This document shows, one piece after another, positions 7,469-14,267 of a stretch of 16,349 bases of DNA. How positions within the stretch are numbered: the stretch's first letter is position 1; every line of letters begins with the position of its first letter. The notes under the pieces were generated by a model. That model worked only from the letters and a program-made list of their open reading frames with translations. It was not told where the DNA came from and searched no databases. Both the position numbers and the translations under genes were made by a program. Origin of the DNA: CAYRFE01 sp964539615 (GTDB lineage Bacteria > Macinerneyibacteriota > Macinerneyibacteria > Macinerneyibacteriales > CAYRFE01); the NCBI GenBank assembly GCA_964539615.1, contig CAZIJP010000054.1:1-16349 (forward strand). The letters run 5' to 3'.

Positions 7469-7618
7469 ATGTACATGCTATTTGGCCCGCGGCACCGACA
7501 AAGCCGTATGAATGTGTCCCTGCAGCCATGTGAACGTTCCGTTGAAATCGGTCTTTATTCAAAATCAGTATCAATCAAAAAATCTCTTCGAAAGCGTATA
7601 AAGCGCACTTCTAAATAA
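7469..7618 (+). CDS. Possible small, highly basic 49-residue protein
   Basis: This short open frame was found by reading the gap between the histone H1-like gene and lysC. It starts MYMLFGPRHRQSRM and ends KKSLRKRIKRTSK. It has 13 Lys/Arg and only two Glu in 49 residues, so it should be strongly basic and could bind nucleic acid or ribosomal RNA. Support for translation is the AAGGAAGG Shine-Dalgarno (7454-7461) 7 bases before the ATG and the promoter at 7413-7440. ATG codons at 7475 and 7508 are alternative starts. I recognise no family. There is no clear hairpin terminator directly after the stop, so read-through into the lysC leader is possible. The region could instead encode a small RNA, with the frame being chance. 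Confidence 0.5.
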   Translation: MYMLFGPRHRQSRMNVSLQPCERSVEIGLYSKSVSIKKSLRKRIKRTSK

Positions 7619-7863
7619 TTCCCTTTTGTTACCTGCCATATCGTTTCATCTGAATAAGCACTTCACGATGGAATAATTTACGTAGCTATTTCATGTTGAC
7701 GAAACAGTTATTTTCTATGAATACGTACTTGTACGTATTTTCAAAATAATACCAAAATGAAATGGCAACATAAGGCGCATGTACTGAGTATGACATAGGA
7801 ATTGGATCGTGTGTATGGGACAATGATTCTTTCATATACATGAACATTCGAAAGGAGAACATT
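7619..7863 (+). other. Leader region before the lysine operon
   Basis: This 245-base AT-rich stretch separates the 49-residue frame from lysC. It contains a perfect palindrome at 7720-7739 (listed separately), a small TTCAT/ATGAA inverted repeat (7831-7844), and the lysC ribosome binding site AAAGGAG (7851-7857). I looked for a lysine riboswitch core and did not recognise one. A convincing -35/-10 pair for lysC was not found; TTGGAT at 7802 lacks a good partner. The operon may use a weak or activated promoter, or read-through from 7413. Confidence 0.5.
7720..7739. repeat. Perfect palindrome in the lysC leader (possible operator or weak terminator)
   Basis: AATACGTAC (7720-7728) and its exact reverse complement GTACGTATT (7731-7739) are separated by TT. 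The 9-bp arms could form a hairpin followed by only a short T run (TT then C), weak for an intrinsic terminator. A dyad of this kind may equally be a dimeric repressor binding site. It lies about 125 bases before lysC and about 100 bases after the 49-residue frame. Confidence 0.5.
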
Positions 7864-9192
7864 ATGATCATTATGAAATTTGGCGGTGCATCCATCGCAA
7901 CCGCAGATCGAATCAAAAATATTACTGCAATAATTTTACGCGAAAGAGAACATACACCGGTGGTTGTGCTCTCAGCTATCGGCGATACGACCGATTTGCT
8001 TTTAGATGCATCTGAACGGGCACTTGATAATTTCATCGGGTATTCCAATATTATCGATTATCATGTGCAATTATGTAAAGAGTTGGGTATCGATCCTCTG
8101 ATAACCGAAGAACTGCTACAGGAAGCCGATACGCTTTTGCAGGGAATAGCGCTTGTTGGAGAAATGTCACCGCGAGTCCGTGACCGATTGGTAAGCTGCG
8201 GGGAGCGCTTGGCCGTGCGTATCATTGCTGCATATATGCGGGCACAAGGATTTCCTGCCGAAGCATTCGATGCATGGGACATCGGCATGATAACAAATGG
8301 TGTATTTGGAAATGCAGACGTGCCGGAATCGGCATATTCTGTGATCCGATCGCGCATATGCTCGGTGTGCGAATATAATTCGATCCCGGTGATAACGGGA
8401 TTTATCGGTAAAGATACAAAGGGTGAGGTCACGACCCTGGGGCGGGGAGGAAGCGATCTTTCTGCGGCAATAATCGGAGCAGCGATCGGAGCAGCTGAGA
8501 TACAGGTCTGGAAAGATGTCGACGGTATCTTATCGGCAGACCCGCGAATTGTATCGTATGCACAGGTTGTGGATGCCGTTTCTTTTGATGAAGCGGCCGA
8601 ACTGGCGTATTTTGGAGCACAAGTTTTACATCCTCGCGCTATGCATCCTGCACGACGCCACAGTATACCGATACGTGTAAAGAATGCGCTTAATCCTGAT
8701 CATCCCGGTACGGTCATTTCTTTTCATACCGACACTGATCGGATATTTAAATCAGTGACCTGTCGCAGAAATATCACGGTTATCGATATCGTTTCCAATC
8801 GCATGCTTGGCCAACACGGTTTTCTTGCCGAGATATTCTCTGTTTTTGACGATATGCAGATATCGGTGGATATGATAACGACAAGCGAAGTGAGCGTGAC
8901 ATTAACGCTCGATAATCCCCATCATATTGAAACGCTGGTGCGAAGGTTGAGCGAGTATGCCGAAGTGACCGTGAAAACCGGAAAATCATTGGTTAGCATC
9001 ATCGGTATGATGGCTCATTCGTCGAGTATTCTCGAACAAGTTTTCCGGGTCCTTCGTGAGCAAAATGTTACGGTAGATATGATGTCACTCGGCGCTTCAA
9101 AAGTGAATATCGGATTTGTCGTGAATGACGATATTGTGGAGCAGTGTGTACAAGCAGTGCATGCTGCATTTTTCGAGGAGGCGAGGGTATGA
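7864..9192 (+). CDS. lysC: Aspartokinase, monofunctional (lysine-sensitive type)
   Basis: This enzyme phosphorylates aspartate, the first committed step of lysine, threonine and methionine synthesis. The 442-residue protein has an amino acid kinase domain (about 1-290) with KFGGAS (5-10, usually KFGGTS), VLSAIGDTTDLL (35-46), SCGERLAV (111-118), TTLGRGGSDLSA (190-201) and the WKDVDGILSADPR loop (216-228). Two ACT domains follow (about 303-365 and 374-440). The first contains GFLAEIF and ISVDMITTSEVSVTLTLD, close to the lysine-binding ACT of E. coli LysC, so feedback inhibition by lysine is likely. The length fits class III enzymes (about 449) and there is no homoserine dehydrogenase fusion. 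AAAGGAG lies 6 bases before the ATG at 7864; the upstream in-frame ATG at 7840 precedes that site. It overlaps dapB by 4 bases. Confidence 0.95.
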   Translation: MIIMKFGGASIATADRIKNITAIILREREHTPVVVLSAIGDTTDLLLDASERALDNFIGYSNIIDYHVQLCKELGIDPLITEELLQEADTLLQGIALVGEMSPRVRDRLVSCGERLAVRIIAAYMRAQGFPAEAFDAWDIGMITNGVFGNADVPESAYSVIRSRICSVCEYNSIPVITGFIGKDTKGEVTTLGRGGSDLSAAIIGAAIGAAEIQVWKDVDGILSADPRIVSYAQVVDAVSFDEAAELAYFGAQVLHPRAMHPARRHSIPIRVKNALNPDHPGTVISFHTDTDRIFKSVTCRRNITVIDIVSNRMLGQHGFLAEIFSVFDDMQISVDMITTSEVSVTLTLDNPHHIETLVRRLSEYAEVTVKTGKSLVSIIGMMAHSSSILEQVFRVLREQNVTVDMMSLGASKVNIGFVVNDDIVEQCVQAVHAAFFEEARV

Positions 9193-9941
9193 ACATTTGC
9201 CTTATTGGATACGGGAAAATGGGGAAGGCCATTGAGCAGGCAGCACGCGAATGCGGACATGTCATTTCCTCTCGTATCGATAACACGGTGACCGATGCTG
9301 ATCATACCGCAGTTACATCTGAGTCGTTGCGCGATTGCAGTGTGGTGATCGATTTTTCATCACCGCTCAGTATTATTGAGCGAGCAGAAACAGTAGTATC
9401 GGCAGGCATACCGCTCGTTATCGGTACAACAGGGTGGGATGTTCAACCGGTTCGAGATCTTACGGAAAAAATGAACGGCACGGTGATCTGCGATGCAAAT
9501 TTCTCAGTCGGCATGCAGGTGTTTTACCTGCTGCTTGAACACGCTGCTGCGATGATGAACGGTCTGGAACAGTACGATGTGGCCGGGGTTGAGATGCATC
9601 ATGCAGCAAAGAAAGATATCCCGTCGGGCACGGCTGTTACGTTATCAAAGATCATAACCGAGACAATTGACCGTAAGACAGCATCGGTATTTCATCCGGG
9701 GAACAGGCGGATCGAGCCGCATGAACTGCATTTTGCGAGCGTGCGGTGCGGCGCACTACCCGGCGAACATCGCGTGATGTTTGACAGCATGTCCGATACG
9801 ATCACGCTAACTCATACTGCAAAAGACAGAAGCGGATTTGCGTTCGGTGCGGTAATGGCAGCCGAAGAAGCACAGAAAACCACGGGGTTCACAACATTTT
9901 CCCGCATTATTCGCGGGCGTATAGAAGGAGGGGCATTATGA
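9189..9941 (+). CDS. dapB: 4-hydroxy-tetrahydrodipicolinate reductase
   Basis: DapB uses NAD(P)H to reduce the product of DapA to tetrahydrodipicolinate. The 250-residue protein has the Rossmann fingerprint GYGKMG (7-12), VIDFSSP (53-59), VIGTTGW (77-83), NFSVGMQVF (104-112), and the catalytic region EMHHAAKKDIPSGTA (135-149) with H137/H138, K142 and the substrate-binding PSGTA. A GEHRVMF segment (192-198) follows. The usual E-x-HH-R-x-K pattern is slightly altered, to EMHHAAKKD, with the key His and Lys kept. The ATG within the lysC stop (ATGA overlap) is preceded by GAGGAGG (9175-9181); the longer frame from 9144 would overlap lysC much more. It also overlaps dapA by 4 bases. Confidence 0.95.
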   Translation: MNICLIGYGKMGKAIEQAARECGHVISSRIDNTVTDADHTAVTSESLRDCSVVIDFSSPLSIIERAETVVSAGIPLVIGTTGWDVQPVRDLTEKMNGTVICDANFSVGMQVFYLLLEHAAAMMNGLEQYDVAGVEMHHAAKKDIPSGTAVTLSKIITETIDRKTASVFHPGNRRIEPHELHFASVRCGALPGEHRVMFDSMSDTITLTHTAKDRSGFAFGAVMAAEEAQKTTGFTTFSRIIRGRIEGGAL

Positions 9942-10846
9942 GATTTGAAGGTACATATACGGCGCTTATAACACCGTTTATTGATAATTTGCTTGACCGG
10001 GACGGATTGCGCAGGTTGATACAGTTTCAGATCGCAGGCGGTGTGGACGGATTAGTTATACTCGGCACAACGGCAGAGACGCCAACGCTGAGCGTATCCG
10101 AAAAACATGCGATCATTGCAATTACGCTTGAAGAGGTCAACGGACGCATTCCCGTGATTGCCGGTGTCGGCAGTTATTCAACACAGGAAACGATCGATCA
10201 AGCGTTGTCGGCCGAACGCATGGGGGTTGACGGATTACTCGTGGTTGCTCCGTATTACAACAGACCGACGCAGGAAGGTTTATTCCGCCATTTCGAAGCA
10301 GTGGCTGAAGCAGTGCATACCCCGATCATTGTATATAATATTCAGGGGCGCACCGGCGTGAACATCGAGACCGATACCCTGGCTCGAATTGCCGAATTAC
10401 CCAATATTGTCGGAGTGAAAGAAGCTTCCGGCAATATAGGCCAGGCAAATGACGTTATTCATACCATTGCGATGCAAAGACCGGAATTTTGTGTGCTGAG
10501 CGGTGATGATGCGATGGCGCTTGCCATGATCGCACAGGGTGGGCACGGCGTGATCTCGGTCATATCAAACCTTGTACCCCGGGAAACATCGGTAATGATC
10601 CGGGCAGCATTGTCGGGAGATCATGGTACTGCGAAAGAACTGCATCACCGGTTGTATCCCGTTTATAAAGGGGCATTCCTTGAGAGTAATCCTGTGCCTA
10701 TCAAGACGGCAATGGGAATGCAAGGTCTTCCTGCCGGCGAGGTACGTTTACCATTGTGGGCTATGAGTGCCGTGAACAAAGAACGATTGCTAGCGGCATT
10801 GACCTCTTTTTACGCACCAGCACGGCAAGCGGAGGTGCGATCATGA
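9938..10846 (+). CDS. dapA: 4-hydroxy-tetrahydrodipicolinate synthase
   Basis: DapA condenses pyruvate with aspartate semialdehyde, the branch point into the lysine pathway. The 302-residue TIM-barrel protein carries the family residues at the same numbers as in E. coli: T44 and T45 in GTTAETPTL, Y107 in PYYNRPTQEG, Y133 and R138 in YNIQGRTGVN, and Schiff-base K161 in GVKEASGN. GTTAETPT replaces the usual GTTGESPT, and YNIQGRT replaces YNVPGRT; both are mild variations. Other aldolases share this fold (N-acetylneuraminate lyase, keto-deoxy sugar aldolases), but R138, the overall match and the operon make DapA the clear choice. AAGGAGGGG (9925-9933) precedes the ATG, which overlaps the dapB stop by 4 bases; the stop overlaps dapD in the same way. 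Confidence 0.96.
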   Translation: MRFEGTYTALITPFIDNLLDRDGLRRLIQFQIAGGVDGLVILGTTAETPTLSVSEKHAIIAITLEEVNGRIPVIAGVGSYSTQETIDQALSAERMGVDGLLVVAPYYNRPTQEGLFRHFEAVAEAVHTPIIVYNIQGRTGVNIETDTLARIAELPNIVGVKEASGNIGQANDVIHTIAMQRPEFCVLSGDDAMALAMIAQGGHGVISVISNLVPRETSVMIRAALSGDHGTAKELHHRLYPVYKGAFLESNPVPIKTAMGMQGLPAGEVRLPLWAMSAVNKERLLAALTSFYAPARQAEVRS

Positions 10847-11667
10847 TCTCAATTCAGGAACGTATCATTACTGCATATGACAACGGCATAAGCGATACGG
10901 CTGTGCAAGAATTGTTTGAGGTGTTCATTGATCAGCTTGACCGCGGTTGTATTCGTGCCGTTTCTTATGACAACGGCGAATGGTCGGTCAATTCGTGGGT
11001 TAAAAAAGGAATACTGCTCGGGTTCAGAATCGGTCGATTGGTCTTTCAACAAGACGGATTGTTCGGTTTTTGTGATAAAGGAACATACCCCGTAAAACAA
11101 TTCCTTTTGACCGATGCCGTGCGTGTGGTCCCTGGCGGGACATCGGTGCGACGGGGAGCATATTGCGCTCCGGGCATCGTGATCATGCCGCCGAGTTACA
11201 TTAATGTCGGAGCGTATGTTGATGCCGGTACGATGATCGATTCGCATGTTCTTATAGGAAGCTGCGCACAGATAGGAAAACGCTGTCATATCAGCGCCGG
11301 CGTTCAGGTCGGCGGCGTACTTGAGCCGATCCAAGGCAGCCCGGTGATCATTGAAGACGAAGTGTTTATCGGCGGGCAATGCGGTATTTATGAGGGAGTG
11401 GTCGTGCGCGGTCATGCCGTGCTTGCTACCGGAACGATATTGACCGCATCGACCGTTTTATATGACGCCGTGCATGAACGTATCATCCGACCGGATCAAC
11501 GCGGGCGTTTGATCGTGCCCGAAGGCGCGGTGGTCGTGCCCGGATCTCGGCCGGTGCACAATGAATTTGGGAAAACGCATGGTTTGGCTGTGTATACACC
11601 GATCATTGTCAAATATCGCGATGAAAAGACCGATGTGCGAGTTGCTCTTGAGGAGGGATTACGATGA
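10843..11667 (+). CDS. dapD: Tetrahydrodipicolinate N-succinyltransferase
   Basis: DapD transfers succinyl from succinyl-CoA to tetrahydrodipicolinate, committing the pathway to succinylated intermediates. From the ATG at 10843 the protein has 274 residues, the length of E. coli DapD. It has an N-terminal helical domain (about 1-100; SWVKKGILLGFRI is typical), a left-handed beta-helix of hexapeptide repeats (about 105-230) including NVGAYVDAGTMIDSH, GSCAQIGKRCHISAGV and GGVLEPIQGSPVIIED, and a C-terminal extension (VPEGAVVVPGSRP onward). The GGVLEP and N-terminal domain argue for succinyl DapD rather than the shorter acetyl DapH. The start is chosen from the ATGA overlap with dapA and GGAGGTG just upstream; the longer frame from 10756 runs into dapA. 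It overlaps the aminotransferase gene by 4 bases. Confidence 0.95.
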   Translation: MISIQERIITAYDNGISDTAVQELFEVFIDQLDRGCIRAVSYDNGEWSVNSWVKKGILLGFRIGRLVFQQDGLFGFCDKGTYPVKQFLLTDAVRVVPGGTSVRRGAYCAPGIVIMPPSYINVGAYVDAGTMIDSHVLIGSCAQIGKRCHISAGVQVGGVLEPIQGSPVIIEDEVFIGGQCGIYEGVVVRGHAVLATGTILTASTVLYDAVHERIIRPDQRGRLIVPEGAVVVPGSRPVHNEFGKTHGLAVYTPIIVKYRDEKTDVRVALEEGLR

Positions 11668-12806
11668 GTACGGTCACACGTCTGATCGATAGCGTTGTTC
11701 CGTCAAAGATCCGCGCTGTGTATGCTTCCGCACCTCCCGATGCGATCGATCTCGGTTTGGGTATGCCGTATTGTCCGACCCCTGTCGGTATCCAAGATGC
11801 AGCGATTGATGCGATACGATCCAACAAAACGTTTTACATGCCGAATCAGGGATTACACCAATTACGTGAAAGTGTGGCCGACAATGAAAACTGCGCGCAG
11901 AAACGCCCCGTCTCAGCTGACCGGGTTTTGATAACCGCCGGCGCTTCCGAAGGGATATTTGTTGCTATGCACAGCGTGTTGAGACCCGGTGATAGCGTGC
12001 TTATCCCCGATCCGGGATATCCGGCATATGTTGCGTGTGCGTTGTTGGCAGGGGCGAAACCGGTGCCGTATGTTTTGCGTTCCGGAGATTTTTTTAGTAT
12101 TGATAGTGATACGTTACTGCGTGTTTGTGCGGAAGGGAACGTGCGGATGATCGTGATCAATTCGCCGTCAAACCCGACCGGAATGTGTCATTCCCCGCAA
12201 GAACTGCAGGCGGTGGCCGCGATCGCCGAAGAATTTGACATTACCGTTTTGAGCGATGACAGTTACGCAGGGTTATATTTCGGAAAAGATTCGGTGCCGC
12301 ATATCGGGGCGTTCATTGACGAACGGCTCCTTATGACCGTATCGGGTGTTTCAAAAACATACGGTATGACCGGGTGGCGCGTAGGCTGGCTTATTGCCCC
12401 CGAAAATTCTATCGGCAGATGTATAAAATACCACGCGTATATGATGTCGTGTGTTGCATCGATAAGCCAGTATGCCGCATTAGCGGCTTTAGAGGACGAC
12501 ACCGGATCGGTTCGTGATGCAATGCACTCTAACCGGGAGTATGCCGTATCCGTATTACGCGCAATTCCGTTCATTCGGTTTTACGAACCGGACGGAGGCT
12601 TGTATCTTTTTGCCGATGTGAGCCGGTACGGGAGCGGCGATCATGTGGCTGCGTTGTTACGTGAAACCGAGCGAACAATCGTTATACCGGGAAGCGCATT
12701 CGGTGAATCGACGCGTCACTTCATCCGTATTTCCTACGGAGCTGCGCCGACTATTTTAAAAACGGGTCTGGAACGATTGCAGAGGTTTTTTTATGAACAC
12801 ATTTAA
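11664..12806 (+). CDS. dapC: PLP aminotransferase, probably N-succinyl-diaminopimelate aminotransferase
   Basis: By context this enzyme moves the amino group from glutamate to N-succinyl-2-amino-6-ketopimelate, the step after DapD. The 380-residue fold-type I, class I/II aminotransferase has ITAGASEG (90-97), the NPTG motif (170-173), D198 and Y201 that contact the cofactor, Schiff-base K231 in SGVSKTYGMTGWRVGW, and the substrate carboxylate arginine R355 in HFIRISYG. AGGAGGG (11651-11657) lies 6 bases before the ATG, inside the dapD stop. The sequence alone does not separate DapC from aspartate, aromatic or LL-diaminopimelate aminotransferases; the assignment rests on the position between dapD and the decarboxylase. 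LL-DAP aminotransferase (DapL) is less likely because a DapD is present. Its 3' end overlaps the next gene by 14 bases. Confidence 0.82.
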   Translation: MSTVTRLIDSVVPSKIRAVYASAPPDAIDLGLGMPYCPTPVGIQDAAIDAIRSNKTFYMPNQGLHQLRESVADNENCAQKRPVSADRVLITAGASEGIFVAMHSVLRPGDSVLIPDPGYPAYVACALLAGAKPVPYVLRSGDFFSIDSDTLLRVCAEGNVRMIVINSPSNPTGMCHSPQELQAVAAIAEEFDITVLSDDSYAGLYFGKDSVPHIGAFIDERLLMTVSGVSKTYGMTGWRVGWLIAPENSIGRCIKYHAYMMSCVASISQYAALAALEDDTGSVRDAMHSNREYAVSVLRAIPFIRFYEPDGGLYLFADVSRYGSGDHVAALLRETERTIVIPGSAFGESTRHFIRISYGAAPTILKTGLERLQRFFYEHI

Positions 12807-14061
12807 CAGTGCGTGCGAATTTCAAGAGATGCAGAAAGCGATTATCGAACATGAGGTCGATCTGCCGACACCGTTCTACCTGTATGATAGCCGTATCATC
12901 AACGCTCGGTATCATGCGTTGCGATCTGCTTTACCGCAAGAGATCGATATCGTCTATTCCGTGAAGGCAAATCCGAATATATCGATCGTGCGGCATCTTT
13001 ATGCGCTCGGTTGCGGGATTGAGATCGCTTCAGACGGGGAATTGCTCGCTGCTTTAGAGGTCGGCGTTGCGCCTGAAAAGATCGTTTTTGCAGGACCTGC
13101 AAAGACCGATTCGGAATTGCAATTAGCCGTAGCACATGGGATACGAGCCGTGAATGTGGAGTCGCGGGGCGAATTGCTTCGATTGGAAACGATTTGCGAA
13201 AAATTGGGAAAACCAATACATGCGCATATACGCGTCAATACGTTGTTTGAGATCACCGATTCCGCCGTGCAGATGAGCGGCGGAGCGCGAAAATTCGGGA
13301 TCGATGAAGAAGAGCTTTCTGCGCTGATGCCGTTGTTGCGTTCATTGCGGTTTGTGCGAATCGACGGATTTCATGTGTTCAGCGCTACGCAAGTTCTTGA
13401 TGCGGCAGTGTATGAACGGTATCTTTCTCATTGCGCAGAGCTTGTTGAACGGTTTGCGGCACAGATGCCCCGAGTACCGTGCTCCATTGATATCGGCAGC
13501 GGTTTGGGTATACCGTACGGCGAGAATGAGCAAGCGATCGATCTTAGCGTGTTTGGTGAACATGCGTCAGAATTTATTACCCGGCTTAAACGCATTGATC
13601 CGGCGATACGGTGTATTTTCGAAACGGGTCGGTTTCTTGTCGGAGAAGCGGGAATGTATGTTACAGAGGTTACTGATGTCAAAGTCTCTCGCGGGAAAAC
13701 GTTTGTGCTCTGCGACGGCGGCATAAACCATTGTGTGCGTCCGGCGCTTATCGGCTGTGTTCATCCGATAGCGGTGTTACAGACCGATACTTGTGAAAAG
13801 GTGCCGGTGACGGTCGGCGGCCCGTTGTGTACTTCGCTGGATGTGTTTGCCGAGGACATGCTGTTACCGCCTGTTACGTCGGGTGATAGGGTCGCGGTTC
13901 TCAATACCGGCGCTTACGGGTATACGGAAAGTATGCCGTATTTTCTCTCGCACCGTATGCCCGACGAATATTGTATCGACAAAGACGGAATAATCCGTAA
14001 AATCAGACAAGGAAGAACGGTGCGCGATATTATAAATGAGCAGAAGTGCATCTCATTATGA
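12793..14061 (+). CDS. Fold-type III PLP decarboxylase, possibly diaminopimelate decarboxylase
   Basis: In the last position of the lysine operon, this is the natural candidate for diaminopimelate decarboxylase, which makes lysine from meso-diaminopimelate. The 422-residue protein has the alanine-racemase-like barrel with PLP-lysine K58 in YSVKANPN, GIEIASDGEL (75-84), H194 in GFHVFSATQ, GSGLGIPY (235-242), ETGR (277-280), GPLCTSLD (343-350) and GAYGYTESMPYFLSH (373-387). Textbook LysA would show HIGSQ, EPGR, C-E-S-G-D and GAY-G-F/Y-x-M-x-S-x-YN. Here HVFSATQ, FETGRFLVGEAGMYV, CTSLD and FLSH resemble the BtrK/exosortase-associated decarboxylase branch instead. I therefore give no symbol. AGAGG (12781-12785) lies 7 bases before the ATG. 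It overlaps the aminotransferase gene by 14 bases, so it is part of the operon. Confidence 0.85.
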   Translation: MNTFNSACEFQEMQKAIIEHEVDLPTPFYLYDSRIINARYHALRSALPQEIDIVYSVKANPNISIVRHLYALGCGIEIASDGELLAALEVGVAPEKIVFAGPAKTDSELQLAVAHGIRAVNVESRGELLRLETICEKLGKPIHAHIRVNTLFEITDSAVQMSGGARKFGIDEEELSALMPLLRSLRFVRIDGFHVFSATQVLDAAVYERYLSHCAELVERFAAQMPRVPCSIDIGSGLGIPYGENEQAIDLSVFGEHASEFITRLKRIDPAIRCIFETGRFLVGEAGMYVTEVTDVKVSRGKTFVLCDGGINHCVRPALIGCVHPIAVLQTDTCEKVPVTVGGPLCTSLDVFAEDMLLPPVTSGDRVAVLNTGAYGYTESMPYFLSHRMPDEYCIDKDGIIRKIRQGRTVRDIINEQKCISL

Positions 14062-14126
14062 TTTTGTTGTGACTCGGAGGGGCACGATATTTTGTGTTTT
14101 TCCTGTTTTGGTTTCGATAAAGGGGT

Positions 14127-14145
14127 GCGGGGATGAAATCCCCGC
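14127..14145. repeat. GC-rich hairpin, first half of a REP-like element
   Basis: GCGGGGAT (14127-14134) and ATCCCCGC (14138-14145) form a perfect 8-bp stem with a GAA loop, 66 bases after the decarboxylase stop. No T run follows, so it is a poor intrinsic terminator. With the second hairpin 16 bases downstream it resembles a paired REP-type intergenic repeat. It may still stabilise the 3' end of the lysine operon message. Confidence 0.6.
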
Positions 14146-14161
14146 TATAAAAGAAATTTAG

Positions 14162-14196
14162 CCCCTCCCAAAAGACAAGGGAGGGGATGGGGTGGG
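14162..14196. repeat. Second hairpin overlapping a G-quadruplex motif
   Basis: CCCCTCCC (14162-14169) pairs exactly with GGGAGGGG (14179-14186) across a 9-base loop. The right arm continues as GGGAGGGGATGGGGTGGG (14179-14196), four G runs with loops of 1, 2 and 1 bases, which fits the tightest G-quadruplex rule. The hairpin and the quadruplex use the same G runs and are mutually exclusive. The rest of the 206-base gap (14062-14267) holds only a weak TTGATA at 14205 and the AGGAG ribosome binding site (14257-14261) of the next gene. Confidence 0.65.
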
Positions 14197-14267
14197 CGCA
14201 CAAATTGATACCCCGAAACGGGTTATGGATAGCTCAATAACGAACAGGGAAAGGTTAGGAGATTACC

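Noticed and set aside
7619..7863. Possible lysine riboswitch before lysC
   Set aside because: The length is suitable, but I could not recognise the conserved core segments of the L-box or a terminator/anti-terminator pair. Only the short palindrome at 7720-7739 stands out.
10849..11415. 188-residue open frame on the - strand inside dapD
   Set aside because: It lies within a clearly conserved dapD gene, has no recognisable motif and is a reading-frame shadow.
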